Of a stretch of 64,000 nt of DNA, positions 9,091-17,990 are shown in pieces (positions within the stretch are counted from its first letter, which is position 1; every line of letters starts with the position of its first letter). The DNA comes from Candidatus Saccharibacteria bacterium UBA3218 (GTDB taxonomy: Bacteria; Patescibacteriota; Saccharimonadia; Saccharimonadales; Saccharimonadaceae), in contig DEWE01000008.1 in the NCBI GenBank assembly GCA_002363125.1, positions 39,770 through 103,769 of the forward strand. Reading direction: 5' to 3'. The notes under the pieces are model-generated. The model saw only the letters and a list, made by a program, of their open reading frames with translations. It had not been told where the DNA came from and did no database searches. The translations under genes were made by a program, and so were the position numbers.

Positions 9091-9977
9091 TAATCTCTCG
9101 TTTTTCCTTCTGCCACATTGAATAAATGTTGACCATAAGAAGATTTTTTGTATTTGGTTGCAGATTCCAAAAGCTGTTCTTTAGATATCCAACCGTTCTT
9201 GTATGCAACTTCTTCTGGAGCCGCAATCTGAATCCCCTGGCGTTTTTGTACCACTCTTACAAAATCCGAAGCATCCGCCAACGAATCCATAGTACCAGTA
9301 TCTAACCAAGCTGACCCACGCCCTAGAAGTTGCACGTCCAAAGTCCCTTCCTTTAAATACATTTCATTTAGCGTCGTAATCTCAAGTTCCCCGCGATCAG
9401 AAGGCTTCACTTTTTTGGCTTTCTCAGACACTCCAGCCGGATAGAAATAAAGCCCGGTCACCGCATAATTACTCTTTGGCTGTTTTGGTTTTTCCTCTAT
9501 GGATATTGCTTTCCAATTCTTATCAAATTCCACTACACCAAATCTCTCTGGGTCACTCACATGATAACCAAACACCGTAGCACGCCCATTTTTGTCTGCG
9601 TTCTTTGCCGACTCTTTCAGCATTTCTGAAAAACCAGCACCATAGAAGATATTGTCTCCCAGAATCATCGCACAGGCCTCTCCATTAATAAAATCTTCAC
9701 CAAGAATAAAAGCCTGCGCTAAACCATCTGGCGATGGTTGTATCTTATATGATAAATTTAAGCCAAACGAACTACCATCCCCTAGTAGTCTCTCAAAATT
9801 TCCAATATCTTCCGGTGTAGAAATCACCAAAATATCCTTAATACCAGCAAGCATTAATGTAGATAATGGATAATAAATCATTGGCTTATCATACACTGGC
9901 AACATCTGTTTAGAAGTGCCTAGCGTCAATGGATAAAGGCGCGTCCCAGACCCACCGGCCAAAATAATTCCTTTCAT
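9090..9977 (-). CDS. rmlA: Glucose-1-phosphate thymidylyltransferase
   Basis: 295 residues. [11 protein letters not shown] is the nucleotide-binding signature, followed by [16 protein letters not shown] and the GDNIFYG metal-site motif. It makes dTDP-glucose from dTTP and glucose-1-phosphate, the committed step. It lies one base downstream of the large two-domain glycosyltransferase gene, so the rml genes seem to be transcribed with that enzyme. A rhamnose-containing surface glycan is the likely product. Confidence 0.97.
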   Translation of the reverse strand: MKGIILAGGSGTRLYPLTLGTSKQMLPVYDKPMIYYPLSTLMLAGIKDILVISTPEDIGNFERLLGDGSSFGLNLSYKIQPSPDGLAQAFILGEDFINGEACAMILGDNIFYGAGFSEMLKESAKNADKNGRATVFGYHVSDPERFGVVEFDKNWKAISIEEKPKQPKSNYAVTGLYFYPAGVSEKAKKVKPSDRGELEITTLNEMYLKEGTLDVQLLGRGSAWLDTGTMDSLADASDFVRVVQKRQGIQIAAPEEVAYKNGWISKEQLLESATKYKKSSYGQHLFNVAEGKTRD

Positions 9978-9978
9978 T

Positions 9979-12456
9979 TTATCTCCTTTTTATATTTAAA
10001 ATCCTCTTAAAATACCTCTCGATCGTCTTCATATTTTTTCTCCTTCGTACATAAGCATATATCTGAGCCGGGGTCTTATTCAGAATAAAATACTCTAGTT
10101 TTGGCATACCAACCATTTTAGTGTATTTCTTCACGTATGAATTACCCTGAATATCTAATTTCTTATACTTCTTTACAAACTCTCTTATCATGCTATTTCT
10201 CTTTCTCATATTCGTCATGTCACAAATTATATACACCAAAATGGCAATCAATTGATTAGATATTATAATGCCACTAATCAAATCCGCCTGGTCTGGCCTA
10301 ATCTCGCTAATTTTATCAATTGCTTGTTTACAGGTATCAAACACTACTAGTCTATTCTTATTGAATCTTGAGTTTTGAATTGATCCGCTACGTTGATAAT
10401 ACTTATAAAAAGCGCTCGGTACATATTGAATATTTTTCGCCAACGCCATCAAAACCGGAGTTATCGCCACATCCTCATTATTTTTCCCCTCAGGATATTG
10501 CAATCCTCCAAATAATTTCCGCCTCACCATCTTATTGTTAGACGACGCCATTAACCCATCTACTAAAAAGCCATAAAGTCTACTATTCTCTCGCTCATGA
10601 AAAACCTTACAATATTTAGTTTTACCATCCTCATATACTAATTCCATATCGCAAATCACTACATCAGCATCAGTTTCAATCGCTTTTTTTAGCATTACAT
10701 TATAACCATTTTGCAAGATCTTATCATCGACGTCCATAAAAATCACATACCTACCAGTCGCCTTTTTTATTCCAAAATTTTTCGCTGACGACAAACCACC
10801 ATTTTTCTTATAAAAATACTTCACCACAATATTCTCTTTGGCAATTTTCTTCACAATCTCAGCCGTATCATCTTTTGACCCATCATCTACCACAATTACT
10901 TCCGCTTTTTCAGGCAATCCCTTAAGCACTGATTTTAAACAATCCTCTACATATTTTTCACCATTATATGCACAAATAATAATACTCAATAATATTTCAT
11001 CCTGGACTTTTTTATCTTCAAGCATTTTTTTTAAAGGTATATCTATATATCTCATCTCATCATCCGAAAAGTTAAAAGTATCTATTAAGGTCCTACGTCT
11101 TAATGCTATCTTGTTCTTTGCTGTCTTGTCCAATCTAACGTCTGCTCCAATACCATCTTGCACCACAACAATTTCATTATAATGCACATAATTGTCCGTA
11201 GTTAAAGTCACCCCCCTGTCGTGCATTCTATGATAGTTTAAAGACTCGTCACAATAAGCAATCTTACCATTAAGTAACACTTTGGAATAAAAGTACCAAT
11301 CTCCCGCCAAGGTAAACTTCATGGCCTCATCTAAATATTTTGCAAAAATCGCTTTCTTGCGAAAAACTACACTAGATACATTTGCAATTGTATTATTTAC
11401 GCATAAAACTTGTTTTAATTCATCTTTTCCATCTAACACATAACTATGTCGCCAGTGCCCAGTGTCAAACATATCAATCCAATCTCTCAGATCACGCTTT
11501 ATTCTCTTCCCATTTTCATCTATTGCGCAAGACTCCGCATACGAAATTACAACATTCTTATCTGAAAAAGCCGACATCACCGCATTTAAGAAATATTTAC
11601 TACATGAATCATCAGCTTCGCATATCCATACAAAATCACCCTCACTTTCCAAAAAACATTTCTTCCACTGTTTAAAGACGTTTCCACTATTCTTTTTATT
11701 CGGAATAAACTTTACTCTAAGATCTGGCCTTTTAGTTTTAAGTTCCACTAAAATCTCTTTAATGACAGCTATACTATCGTCAGTAGATTTATCGTCCAAT
11801 ATAATCAATTCGTAAATAGGATATTTCTGTTTTAACACCGAATCAACCCGTTCTCTCATATAACGCGCATAATTATAGTTCGGTATTACCACGCTTACCT
11901 TTTGAATTTCGCTTGGAGTAAAATACTTTTTAAAGCTAAAGTGTATTCCATTAAATTTTATTATTGGTTTTATTATGAACGCCATTAATGTCAAAAAACC
12001 AGACATTACCACCACCCATAAATTACAATATTTCTGCAAAACCAAAACTACGCCAACCACCCCACACACAGATAGCATTACCGCAAAAATAACAATATTT
12101 TTTCGACTATTTATCCGTTTGAAGTTTAAAAGTGACACTAAAAGCACTACTGTCGGCAACACCACCATGCTTACATAAGTAGAATCATTCGCCCAAAGCG
12201 CCAAAGATATAGTAACCATAGGCATCACTAAAAACATAGTAATCGTCGCAATTTTATGTCCATTTATTCTTAAATATAGTAAAAACAACGCCAATACGGT
12301 AATACACCCCAATATATAATTTATTACCGAAAGAACACTCTGCTTGTTATTTGTAAAAAAAAGTAAAACACACATCACCGCTAAGACTAATTCAACCATA
12401 GCAAAAACCAGCCTAGGGCGATCCGCAATTCTAAGAATAATCTTCCTCAAACTCAT
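9979..12456 (-). CDS. Membrane protein with two tandem family 2 glycosyltransferase domains
   Basis: 825 residues from ATG at 12456; an upstream in-frame start at 12555 is rejected because the promoter lies between. The first 180 or so residues contain about five hydrophobic segments. Domain 1 begins [14 protein letters not shown] with LDDKSTDD and CEADDSC. Domain 2 begins [13 protein letters not shown] with VDDGSKDDT and FMDVDDK. Two GT-A domains on one membrane-bound chain suggest a processive or alternating-linkage polymerase, as in hyaluronan- or rhamnan-type systems. It heads the rml operon, so rhamnose transfer is a reasonable guess. Confidence 0.85.
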   Translation of the reverse strand: MSLRKIILRIADRPRLVFAMVELVLAVMCVLLFFTNNKQSVLSVINYILGCITVLALFLLYLRINGHKIATITMFLVMPMVTISLALWANDSTYVSMVVLPTVVLLVSLLNFKRINSRKNIVIFAVMLSVCGVVGVVLVLQKYCNLWVVVMSGFLTLMAFIIKPIIKFNGIHFSFKKYFTPSEIQKVSVVIPNYNYARYMRERVDSVLKQKYPIYELIILDDKSTDDSIAVIKEILVELKTKRPDLRVKFIPNKKNSGNVFKQWKKCFLESEGDFVWICEADDSCSKYFLNAVMSAFSDKNVVISYAESCAIDENGKRIKRDLRDWIDMFDTGHWRHSYVLDGKDELKQVLCVNNTIANVSSVVFRKKAIFAKYLDEAMKFTLAGDWYFYSKVLLNGKIAYCDESLNYHRMHDRGVTLTTDNYVHYNEIVVVQDGIGADVRLDKTAKNKIALRRRTLIDTFNFSDDEMRYIDIPLKKMLEDKKVQDEILLSIIICAYNGEKYVEDCLKSVLKGLPEKAEVIVVDDGSKDDTAEIVKKIAKENIVVKYFYKKNGGLSSAKNFGIKKATGRYVIFMDVDDKILQNGYNVMLKKAIETDADVVICDMELVYEDGKTKYCKVFHERENSRLYGFLVDGLMASSNNKMVRRKLFGGLQYPEGKNNEDVAITPVLMALAKNIQYVPSAFYKYYQRSGSIQNSRFNKNRLVVFDTCKQAIDKISEIRPDQADLISGIIISNQLIAILVYIICDMTNMRKRNSMIREFVKKYKKLDIQGNSYVKKYTKMVGMPKLEYFILNKTPAQIYAYVRRRKNMKTIERYFKRILNIKRR

Positions 12457-12463
12457 TATATCC

Positions 12464-12472
12464 ATTATACCA
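12464..12472 (-). promoter_or_regulatory. Extended -10 of the glycosyltransferase-rml operon (TGGTATAAT)
   Basis: On the minus strand TGG precedes TATAAT, with 7 bases to the ATG at 12456. A leaderless start is predicted and no Shine-Dalgarno site is present. This placement decides the start codon of the two-domain glycosyltransferase. Confidence 0.78.
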
Positions 12473-12495
12473 CAATTCACCTCACCCATCTGATA

Positions 12496-12504
12496 TGTTA
12501 TAAT
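12496..12504 (+). promoter_or_regulatory. Extended -10 (TGTTATAAT) of the divergent glycosyltransferase gene
   Basis: TGT then TATAAT, 13 bases before ATG 12518. An alternative TATACT at 12504-12509 would give a shorter spacing. It lies back to back with the minus-strand promoter at 12464. Confidence 0.6.
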
Positions 12505-12517
12505 ATACTTATAAACC

Positions 12518-13609
12518 ATGGGCACTAAACAAGATATCAAAATATCAGTTATCATACCAATCTTTAATGCTGAAGATTTTTTGCCTGAATGCCTTCAAAG
12601 CATCTGTGACCAAACACTTCATGACATTGAGATTATCTGTGTCAATAACGGTAGTAATGATAATTCTCTACAAATTCTTGAGAGTTTTGCCAAACGCGAC
12701 CAACGCATTAGAATTTTAAACATTACAAAATCCAACGCCGGAGCCGCTAGAAACGCCGGACTCAAAATTGCACGCGGCGAATATCTATCCTTTATTGACG
12801 CCGATGATTTTACCGAACCCAAAATGCTAGAATCTACCTACAACCTCGCAGTAAAACACCGCTCCGATATTGTAGTCTTTGATTTTTACACTTTTGACAA
12901 CAACACCAAGACCAGGCTAGATAAACACTCCAACATTTTTCCAGAAGTACCTGAGTCGACTTTTTCTCCAGACAAAATCAGCTCATCCCTATTTGGAGCA
13001 TTTAAAAATTGCCCTTGGAACAAACTATTCCGCAAAGATTTTATTACGGAACACCAAATTAAATTTCAAGAAATTCCCCGCAGCAACGACATCTTCTTTA
13101 CCTATATTGCTTTAGCTACATCCAGCAAAATCACCGTTTTAAAACGCCCTCTCATCAATTATCGTATTAATAACAAATCTAGTTTGCAAAGCACCAACGA
13201 ATTATCCCCGCTTTCATTTTGGGACGCATTTAAATTGATAAAATATCAACTCACTAAACTAAATCTTTATTCACGGTACGAACAAACTTTCTTAACGGAA
13301 CTACTCAATAACGCCATCTATAATCTTGAAAAAATCACAGATCACCATAATAATGCTTATAGCTACCTTTTTAACACTATCCGCTATGGCACCGAAATAG
13401 AGTTCTCTATCTCTGACCACCCAGCCACCTATTACAACCCAGACTCGTATCGAAAATATCAGACCATTATTAAAACTCCTTCCGCCGAAGAAATAGTTAA
13501 AACGGCAATCGCAGAAATTACATCTTCTAGATCGCATAAGATTGGTCTCGCTATCACTAAAATCCCACGCTTTATCCGTAATGTTATTCATAAAAAGGAG
13601 AGGTTATGA
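12518..13609 (+). CDS. Family 2 glycosyltransferase
   Basis: 363 residues. A GT-A fold is shown by ISVIIPIFNAEDFLPECLQS, NNGSNDNS near residue 46, and SFIDADDFTEP near 90. CPWNKLFRKDF is the motif following the acceptor helix in this large surface-polysaccharide branch. No membrane segment is seen. The gene overlaps the following dehydrogenase by 4 bases (ATGA). Donor and acceptor are unknown. Confidence 0.88.
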   Translation: MGTKQDIKISVIIPIFNAEDFLPECLQSICDQTLHDIEIICVNNGSNDNSLQILESFAKRDQRIRILNITKSNAGAARNAGLKIARGEYLSFIDADDFTEPKMLESTYNLAVKHRSDIVVFDFYTFDNNTKTRLDKHSNIFPEVPESTFSPDKISSSLFGAFKNCPWNKLFRKDFITEHQIKFQEIPRSNDIFFTYIALATSSKITVLKRPLINYRINNKSSLQSTNELSPLSFWDAFKLIKYQLTKLNLYSRYEQTFLTELLNNAIYNLEKITDHHNNAYSYLFNTIRYGTEIEFSISDHPATYYNPDSYRKYQTIIKTPSAEEIVKTAIAEITSSRSHKIGLAITKIPRFIRNVIHKKERL

Positions 13610-14775
13610 AAATAGCAGTTGCTGGGATCGGCTATGTTGGACTATCACTGTCAATTTTGTTATCGCAAAAACACCAAGTTATTGCCTATGATATTCAACC
13701 AGACAAAGTCAACTTGCTTAATCAATTCAAATCGCCAATTAAAGACACCTATATCGAAAAATACCTATCCGAAAAAAAACTCAACCTTACCGCCACCACT
13801 AACTATGAAGAAGCTTTTAAGGGGGCCTCGTTCATTATTATTGCCACCCCCACTAATTACGATGAAATAATTAATCGCTTCGACACTACCAGCGTTGAAC
13901 AAACTATCGAAAAAGCCCTCGCTATGGCCCCCAAAAATTCAACTATCATTATTAAATCCACCGTACCAGTTGGCTATACCAAATCTATCCAACAAAAATA
14001 TCATACTAAACGCATCATTTTTTCACCAGAATTTCTCCGTGAAGGCAAAGCACTCTACGACAATCTTTATCCTTCTCGTATTATCGTCGGTAGCAAAGCC
14101 CCAACAGCTCACCAATTTGCTAACCTATTATTAGAAGGCTCTCTTAAGTCAGACGTCAATATACAATTCACTAACTCTACCGAAGCGGAAGCTATCAAGC
14201 TCTTTGCCAATACCTACCTAGCCATGCGTATTGCTTATTTTAATGAGCTCGACACTTATGCTGAAATCAAAAATCTCAATCCTAGAGAAATCATTGATGG
14301 CATTTGTGCTGATCCACGCATCGGCAACCACTACAACAATCCTTCCTTTGGATATGGTGGCTATTGTCTACCAAAGGACACTAAACAACTCCTTGTCAAT
14401 TTCAGTAACGTTCCCAATAACATAATTTCAGCCATAGTCTCCGCAAACGTTTCGCGGAAACAACACATAATAAACATGATTTTACGGCGCCATCCCCAAA
14501 CCGTCGGTATCTACCGCCTAACCATGAAATCTAATTCTGACAATTTTCGCTTTAGCGCTATCCATGACATCATTAAATCTCTCCAAGATTCAAATATAGA
14601 CCTTATTATATATGAACCCACCATTAACTCTGGTTTTTTCGAGAATATTCCTGTAATTAATGATCTTTCAACTTTTAAAACCAAAGCTAACCTTATTGTT
14701 GCCAACCGTACATCAGATGAGCTGTCTGATGTTAAATCAAAAGTTTATACTCGCGACCTATTTTCTAGAGATTAA
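13606..14775 (+). CDS. UDP-glucose/GDP-mannose dehydrogenase family protein
   Basis: 389 residues. It has an NAD-binding N-terminus (AVAGIGYVGLSLSILLS) and the KSTVPVGYT and FSPEFLREGKA motifs. The catalytic Cys sits in GFGYGGYCLPKDTKQ near residue 254. Such enzymes oxidise C6 of a UDP-hexose to a uronic acid in two NAD-dependent steps. It is co-translated with the upstream glycosyltransferase through an ATGA overlap, so an acidic sugar in the surface glycan is plausible. UDP-glucose 6-dehydrogenase is the most likely activity, but the UDP-Gal and UDP-GlcNAc relatives cannot be excluded. Confidence 0.88.
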   Translation: MKIAVAGIGYVGLSLSILLSQKHQVIAYDIQPDKVNLLNQFKSPIKDTYIEKYLSEKKLNLTATTNYEEAFKGASFIIIATPTNYDEIINRFDTTSVEQTIEKALAMAPKNSTIIIKSTVPVGYTKSIQQKYHTKRIIFSPEFLREGKALYDNLYPSRIIVGSKAPTAHQFANLLLEGSLKSDVNIQFTNSTEAEAIKLFANTYLAMRIAYFNELDTYAEIKNLNPREIIDGICADPRIGNHYNNPSFGYGGYCLPKDTKQLLVNFSNVPNNIISAIVSANVSRKQHIINMILRRHPQTVGIYRLTMKSNSDNFRFSAIHDIIKSLQDSNIDLIIYEPTINSGFFENIPVINDLSTFKTKANLIVANRTSDELSDVKSKVYTRDLFSRD

Positions 14776-14850
14776 CATTTTCAAAATTTTATCTAAACAC
14801 TATATATTATAAAAAATCTCACTAGTATATAATACTTTACTATATGACAA

Positions 14851-17064
14851 TTAATCTTTTATTTCTGTAAATAACCACTTCTGATTTGATCCACTATGGT
14901 TTCCATATATTATCACTGGAGCTAAACTATCTATCCTGCCGCTATCTACATCTAATACTTTTTTTGAACAAGCAGAAGTAATTTGATAATAACCGTCCAT
15001 CGTTCTCTCCAAATACCATCTCTGATTACACCCGCCATTATATTGCCATAAAATAACCCGCGAGCCATTATCGACTCCACCATTATAAACATCCAAGTAC
15101 AGATTTGACTCAGGATTATAGATAAAATATCCTGAATCAATACCCGACTTTTTAAACTTAAAAGTTTGGTTTGCGTTATTCATTATTTTCTTTTTATACA
15201 TAATTAACTCGCCGTATTTTAAATTTTTATTTACTCCGCCGCTTACATCTAAAACCATATTTCTATCTTCGCTCACCGCTATAGTATAAGTATTTTTTTC
15301 TAAATCTACTTTTTCTTCAGATATAGGTTCAAAATTCCACTTTTGATTTTTACTTCCTTGTCTATTATAAATAATTAAGCTTTGTCCAACCACTGCATTA
15401 TTTTTTGGCACATCCAAAGCTTTACCAGTACAAGCGGAAACTATTTCATAGTCACCCTCTATTTTTTTAATCATCCAACGCTGGTTACATCCACCATTTT
15501 CTCTCCATACTATCACTTTTGTTCCGTTTTCAACATTACCGTTATAAACATCCAGCAATAAGCCTGTTGAGTGATTTTTAATTTTATAAAATCCAGTCTC
15601 ACTGTCGTATTCAACATCAAAAAGCTGATTAGCAATTGTCCCATTGGGTGATTTTTTATTCCATAAATTTATTTCGCCACTCTCCATACCTCTGACTACA
15701 CCTCCTTTTATATCAATAGCCATTTTATCAGATAAAACCGTAAGAATTTGGTATGTACCATCCTCCAACTCATGTGTTTCGGGGCTAACTTCGAAAAATT
15801 TCCAAACCCCATCATTGTCCACTGCGGAATTACGAATCCCAATCTCATTTTCAGATAACGATACTAGGCTCTTACCATCGCAAGCAGATACTAACATATA
15901 ATAGCCTAATTTATTTTCCCTTTTAATATTCCACTTTTGTCCACAGTCACCATTCTTTTTATTAATTACAAGTGAGCCATTTTCCAGATCTAAATATAAC
16001 CCAGAATCCTCATTATAAATCATATAGTACCCCGATGCATCATTATATTTCACCATAAAAGTTTGATTACTGGCACTATTCTCTTTCGTCTGATATAAAA
16101 TAACCCTTTCAGAATTCATCTCCGATCTTATTCCGCCATAAATATCAAACGACCTATTGTTATATTTTTTAGAAGTTATTTGATATTTTCCATCTGGTAT
16201 TGTTCTGCCTAACTTCTCTATATATTCACTCGTTATCCCCCCAAACCAATCCTCAAAATACAAATAAAAATTCCTATTCCCGTACGCTCCACAATGCGCC
16301 GTCCCATAACCGGCTGCAAGAGCCCCTGCATTTGGCTGATATGGTGTATAACGATACAGGGCCGACGTCGCGAGTGATCGGATATTTACCACACCCCCTC
16401 CACAATCCGCATCCGGATTATATTGTATATAGTTATTACCTAGTGGATAGTTTGTCCACCCGCCATCTAGCACCGTGCGGAATAACGCCGCCGCCTTCCT
16501 TACCTGATTTTTAAATCCATAATATTGCGAAGAACACGGCGCTGTGTCCGGGCACCCATATCCCGTTGCAGTCTTGTATTGTCGATCATTTGGCCAAGAA
16601 TCCGTAATTAAACCTTGCTCTTTTTGCAATAAAACAATCAAAACCTGTGGATTTATTTTATAATCCTGCGCCGCCTGCCATATAATATGTGCTGCAGAAG
16701 CACCACCTGGAGCGCTATCACCATAAGCTGTCCCATCGCCAAAAGTCTCATCCGCCAAACACACAAAATGACCATCTTTAATGTGATAAGAATAATTTGT
16801 ATAATAACTTGCCAAATAAGTCCGCGTATCATTACAATTCCCTTTTTGCTTCAAAAAGTTCTGTATCTCCGCTTCACTCATCGAGTTATAATTACTCATC
16901 TGATAATCTGAAATAATATACCCTGGGTCAAACCCAGCCAAACTCGCCGCTTCGGTGTCTTCGCTACCCTTAAATTTTTGCGTCAAAAAGGTAAACAAAA
17001 ATACCGCTACAAACGCCCCCAGAATAACAAACAAAATTCTCTTATCTCTCCTGCGTCTGCTCAT
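14851..17064 (-). CDS. Surface protein: lysozyme-like domain followed by ricin-type lectin repeats
   Basis: 737 residues. A basic N-terminus (MSRRRRDKR) and one membrane helix (about 10-27) anchor it. Residues about 45-280 form a lysozyme-like domain with KINPQVLIVLLQKEQGLI (candidate catalytic Glu) and several Cys. From about 290 to the end come eight or more beta-trefoil repeats ending in NQ-x-W/F motifs (NQRWMI, NQKWNF, NQRWYL, NQKWLF), enough for three ricin domains. The pattern suggests binding of a glycan on a host or partner cell plus cleavage of its wall, fitting the epibiotic life of Saccharibacteria (inference). It overlaps the upstream partner gene by 4 bases. Confidence 0.8.
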   Translation of the reverse strand: MSRRRRDKRILFVILGAFVAVFLFTFLTQKFKGSEDTEAASLAGFDPGYIISDYQMSNYNSMSEAEIQNFLKQKGNCNDTRTYLASYYTNYSYHIKDGHFVCLADETFGDGTAYGDSAPGGASAAHIIWQAAQDYKINPQVLIVLLQKEQGLITDSWPNDRQYKTATGYGCPDTAPCSSQYYGFKNQVRKAAALFRTVLDGGWTNYPLGNNYIQYNPDADCGGGVVNIRSLATSALYRYTPYQPNAGALAAGYGTAHCGAYGNRNFYLYFEDWFGGITSEYIEKLGRTIPDGKYQITSKKYNNRSFDIYGGIRSEMNSERVILYQTKENSASNQTFMVKYNDASGYYMIYNEDSGLYLDLENGSLVINKKNGDCGQKWNIKRENKLGYYMLVSACDGKSLVSLSENEIGIRNSAVDNDGVWKFFEVSPETHELEDGTYQILTVLSDKMAIDIKGGVVRGMESGEINLWNKKSPNGTIANQLFDVEYDSETGFYKIKNHSTGLLLDVYNGNVENGTKVIVWRENGGCNQRWMIKKIEGDYEIVSACTGKALDVPKNNAVVGQSLIIYNRQGSKNQKWNFEPISEEKVDLEKNTYTIAVSEDRNMVLDVSGGVNKNLKYGELIMYKKKIMNNANQTFKFKKSGIDSGYFIYNPESNLYLDVYNGGVDNGSRVILWQYNGGCNQRWYLERTMDGYYQITSACSKKVLDVDSGRIDSLAPVIIYGNHSGSNQKWLFTEIKD

Positions 17065-17603
17065 ATACTTACCTCCCCATTTATAGTCCCAGTTTTACCA
17101 CCAGCGTTTAATTTAATCATAATTTGATAATTTCCTTTGCCCAATTCATTTACCAGCACATCAAACCCTTCACAGGTTGCCGTCGTTACCGAATTAATAT
17201 TAGCAGAAGCACTATATTTTACTCCACCTTGGATCAAGCTTAATTCACAACTCCCACCCTCCAAAAACTGATCAATGTTCACTCTTATCATTAATTTTTC
17301 ACCAACCACATCCGCATAGGTAATCACGCCAGTTAATTCATCTAACTCATTTGGGTCTTCACCATCATATTGCACAACTGGCTCTTTTTCTTCCACGATC
17401 ATATCTCCAGTAGAGCCTTTGCCTCCTTTATCTTCTTCGGGCACGACCTCTTCTATCATTTCACTACTTTCATCCTCCTTCTCCTCGGCTCTAAAATATC
17501 CATCCCACACAAAATACCCCACCACTCCAGCCATAACGAGAAGCGTCAAAAACAATATCAAAAATAATTTTTTTCTATTTTTTCTCCTACGTTTTTGTGC
17601 CAT
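17061..17603 (-). CDS. Single-span membrane protein of unknown function, partner of the ricin-domain protein
   Basis: 180 residues from ATG 17603; a GTG at 17609 is also possible. A TTGGAG-type site lies 10 and 4 bases before them respectively. A very basic N-terminus is followed by one membrane helix (about 13-31), an acidic linker rich in Glu, and a C-terminal region of alternating strands with two Cys (GGSCELSL, TATCEGFDV) that looks Ig-like. The 4-base overlap with the ricin-domain gene indicates co-translation and perhaps a shared surface complex. I do not recognise the family. Confidence 0.65.
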   Translation of the reverse strand: MAQKRRRKNRKKLFLILFLTLLVMAGVVGYFVWDGYFRAEEKEDESSEMIEEVVPEEDKGGKGSTGDMIVEEKEPVVQYDGEDPNELDELTGVITYADVVGEKLMIRVNIDQFLEGGSCELSLIQGGVKYSASANINSVTTATCEGFDVLVNELGKGNYQIMIKLNAGGKTGTINGEVSI

Positions 17604-17623
17604 AATCACAGTACTCCAATTTA

Positions 17624-17629
17624 ATTATA
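17624..17629 (-). promoter_or_regulatory. -10 box (TATAAT) of the ricin-protein operon
   Basis: TATAAT on the minus strand, 20 bases before ATG 17603, with a GGAG site between. This is one of the few leadered operon heads in the window. Confidence 0.6.
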
Positions 17630-17644
17630 AGCACTTTAAACAGA

Positions 17645-17971
17645 TTATTCAAGGTTTAACTCTAATATTTCTGCCGCTTTTTCTAGTACCTTTTTCTCTT
17701 CTTCAGTACACCCCACCATTCTCGCCTTAAACAAATCTACTGTCTCTTCGTGTTTATAATCCAAAACTTCCAATGATCTGGCCGCGCCAGGCACTTTCTT
17801 TAATACCCCCTTAGAAACCAAATTATCTATATGTTCAGCCACTGCCGACACCGATGATAATCCAAGCCCAGACATAATCTCCCGGTAAGACGGCGAATAA
17901 CCATTCTCCTCTGTAAAATCCTGCAAAAAATTCAAAACCGCTAATTGTTTTTTTGTAAGTTTTATAGCCAT
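17645..17971 (-). CDS. LexA-type winged-helix DNA-binding protein lacking the protease domain
   Basis: 108 residues from ATG 17971; upstream in-frame starts lie beyond the promoter. Residues 1-65 match the LexA DNA-binding domain: LTKKQLAVLNFLQDFTEENG, SPSYREIMSGLGLSSVSAVAEHIDNLVSKGVLKK. LexA proper continues with an Ala-Gly cleavage site and Ser-Lys protease of more than 120 residues. Here only a short acidic helix follows (CTEEEKKVLEKAAEILELN). It therefore cannot be switched by RecA-stimulated autocleavage. It shares an overlapping palindromic promoter with the LCP gene, so it may repress itself and that gene (inference). Confidence 0.72.
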   Translation of the reverse strand: MAIKLTKKQLAVLNFLQDFTEENGYSPSYREIMSGLGLSSVSAVAEHIDNLVSKGVLKKVPGAARSLEVLDYKHEETVDLFKARMVGCTEEEKKVLEKAAEILELNLE

Positions 17972-17973
17972 TA

Positions 17974-17986
17974 TGCTATAATTATA
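17974..17986. promoter_or_regulatory. Overlapping bidirectional promoter, TATAATTATA
   Basis: The perfect palindrome TATAATTATA (17977-17986) contains a -10 box on each strand, overlapping by 2 bases. The plus box (with TGC before it) is 8 bases from ATG 17991. The minus box is 9 bases from ATG 17971. The two start codons are only 19 bases apart and both transcripts would be nearly leaderless. RNA polymerase can occupy only one direction at a time. Confidence 0.75.
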
Positions 17987-17990
17987 AACA

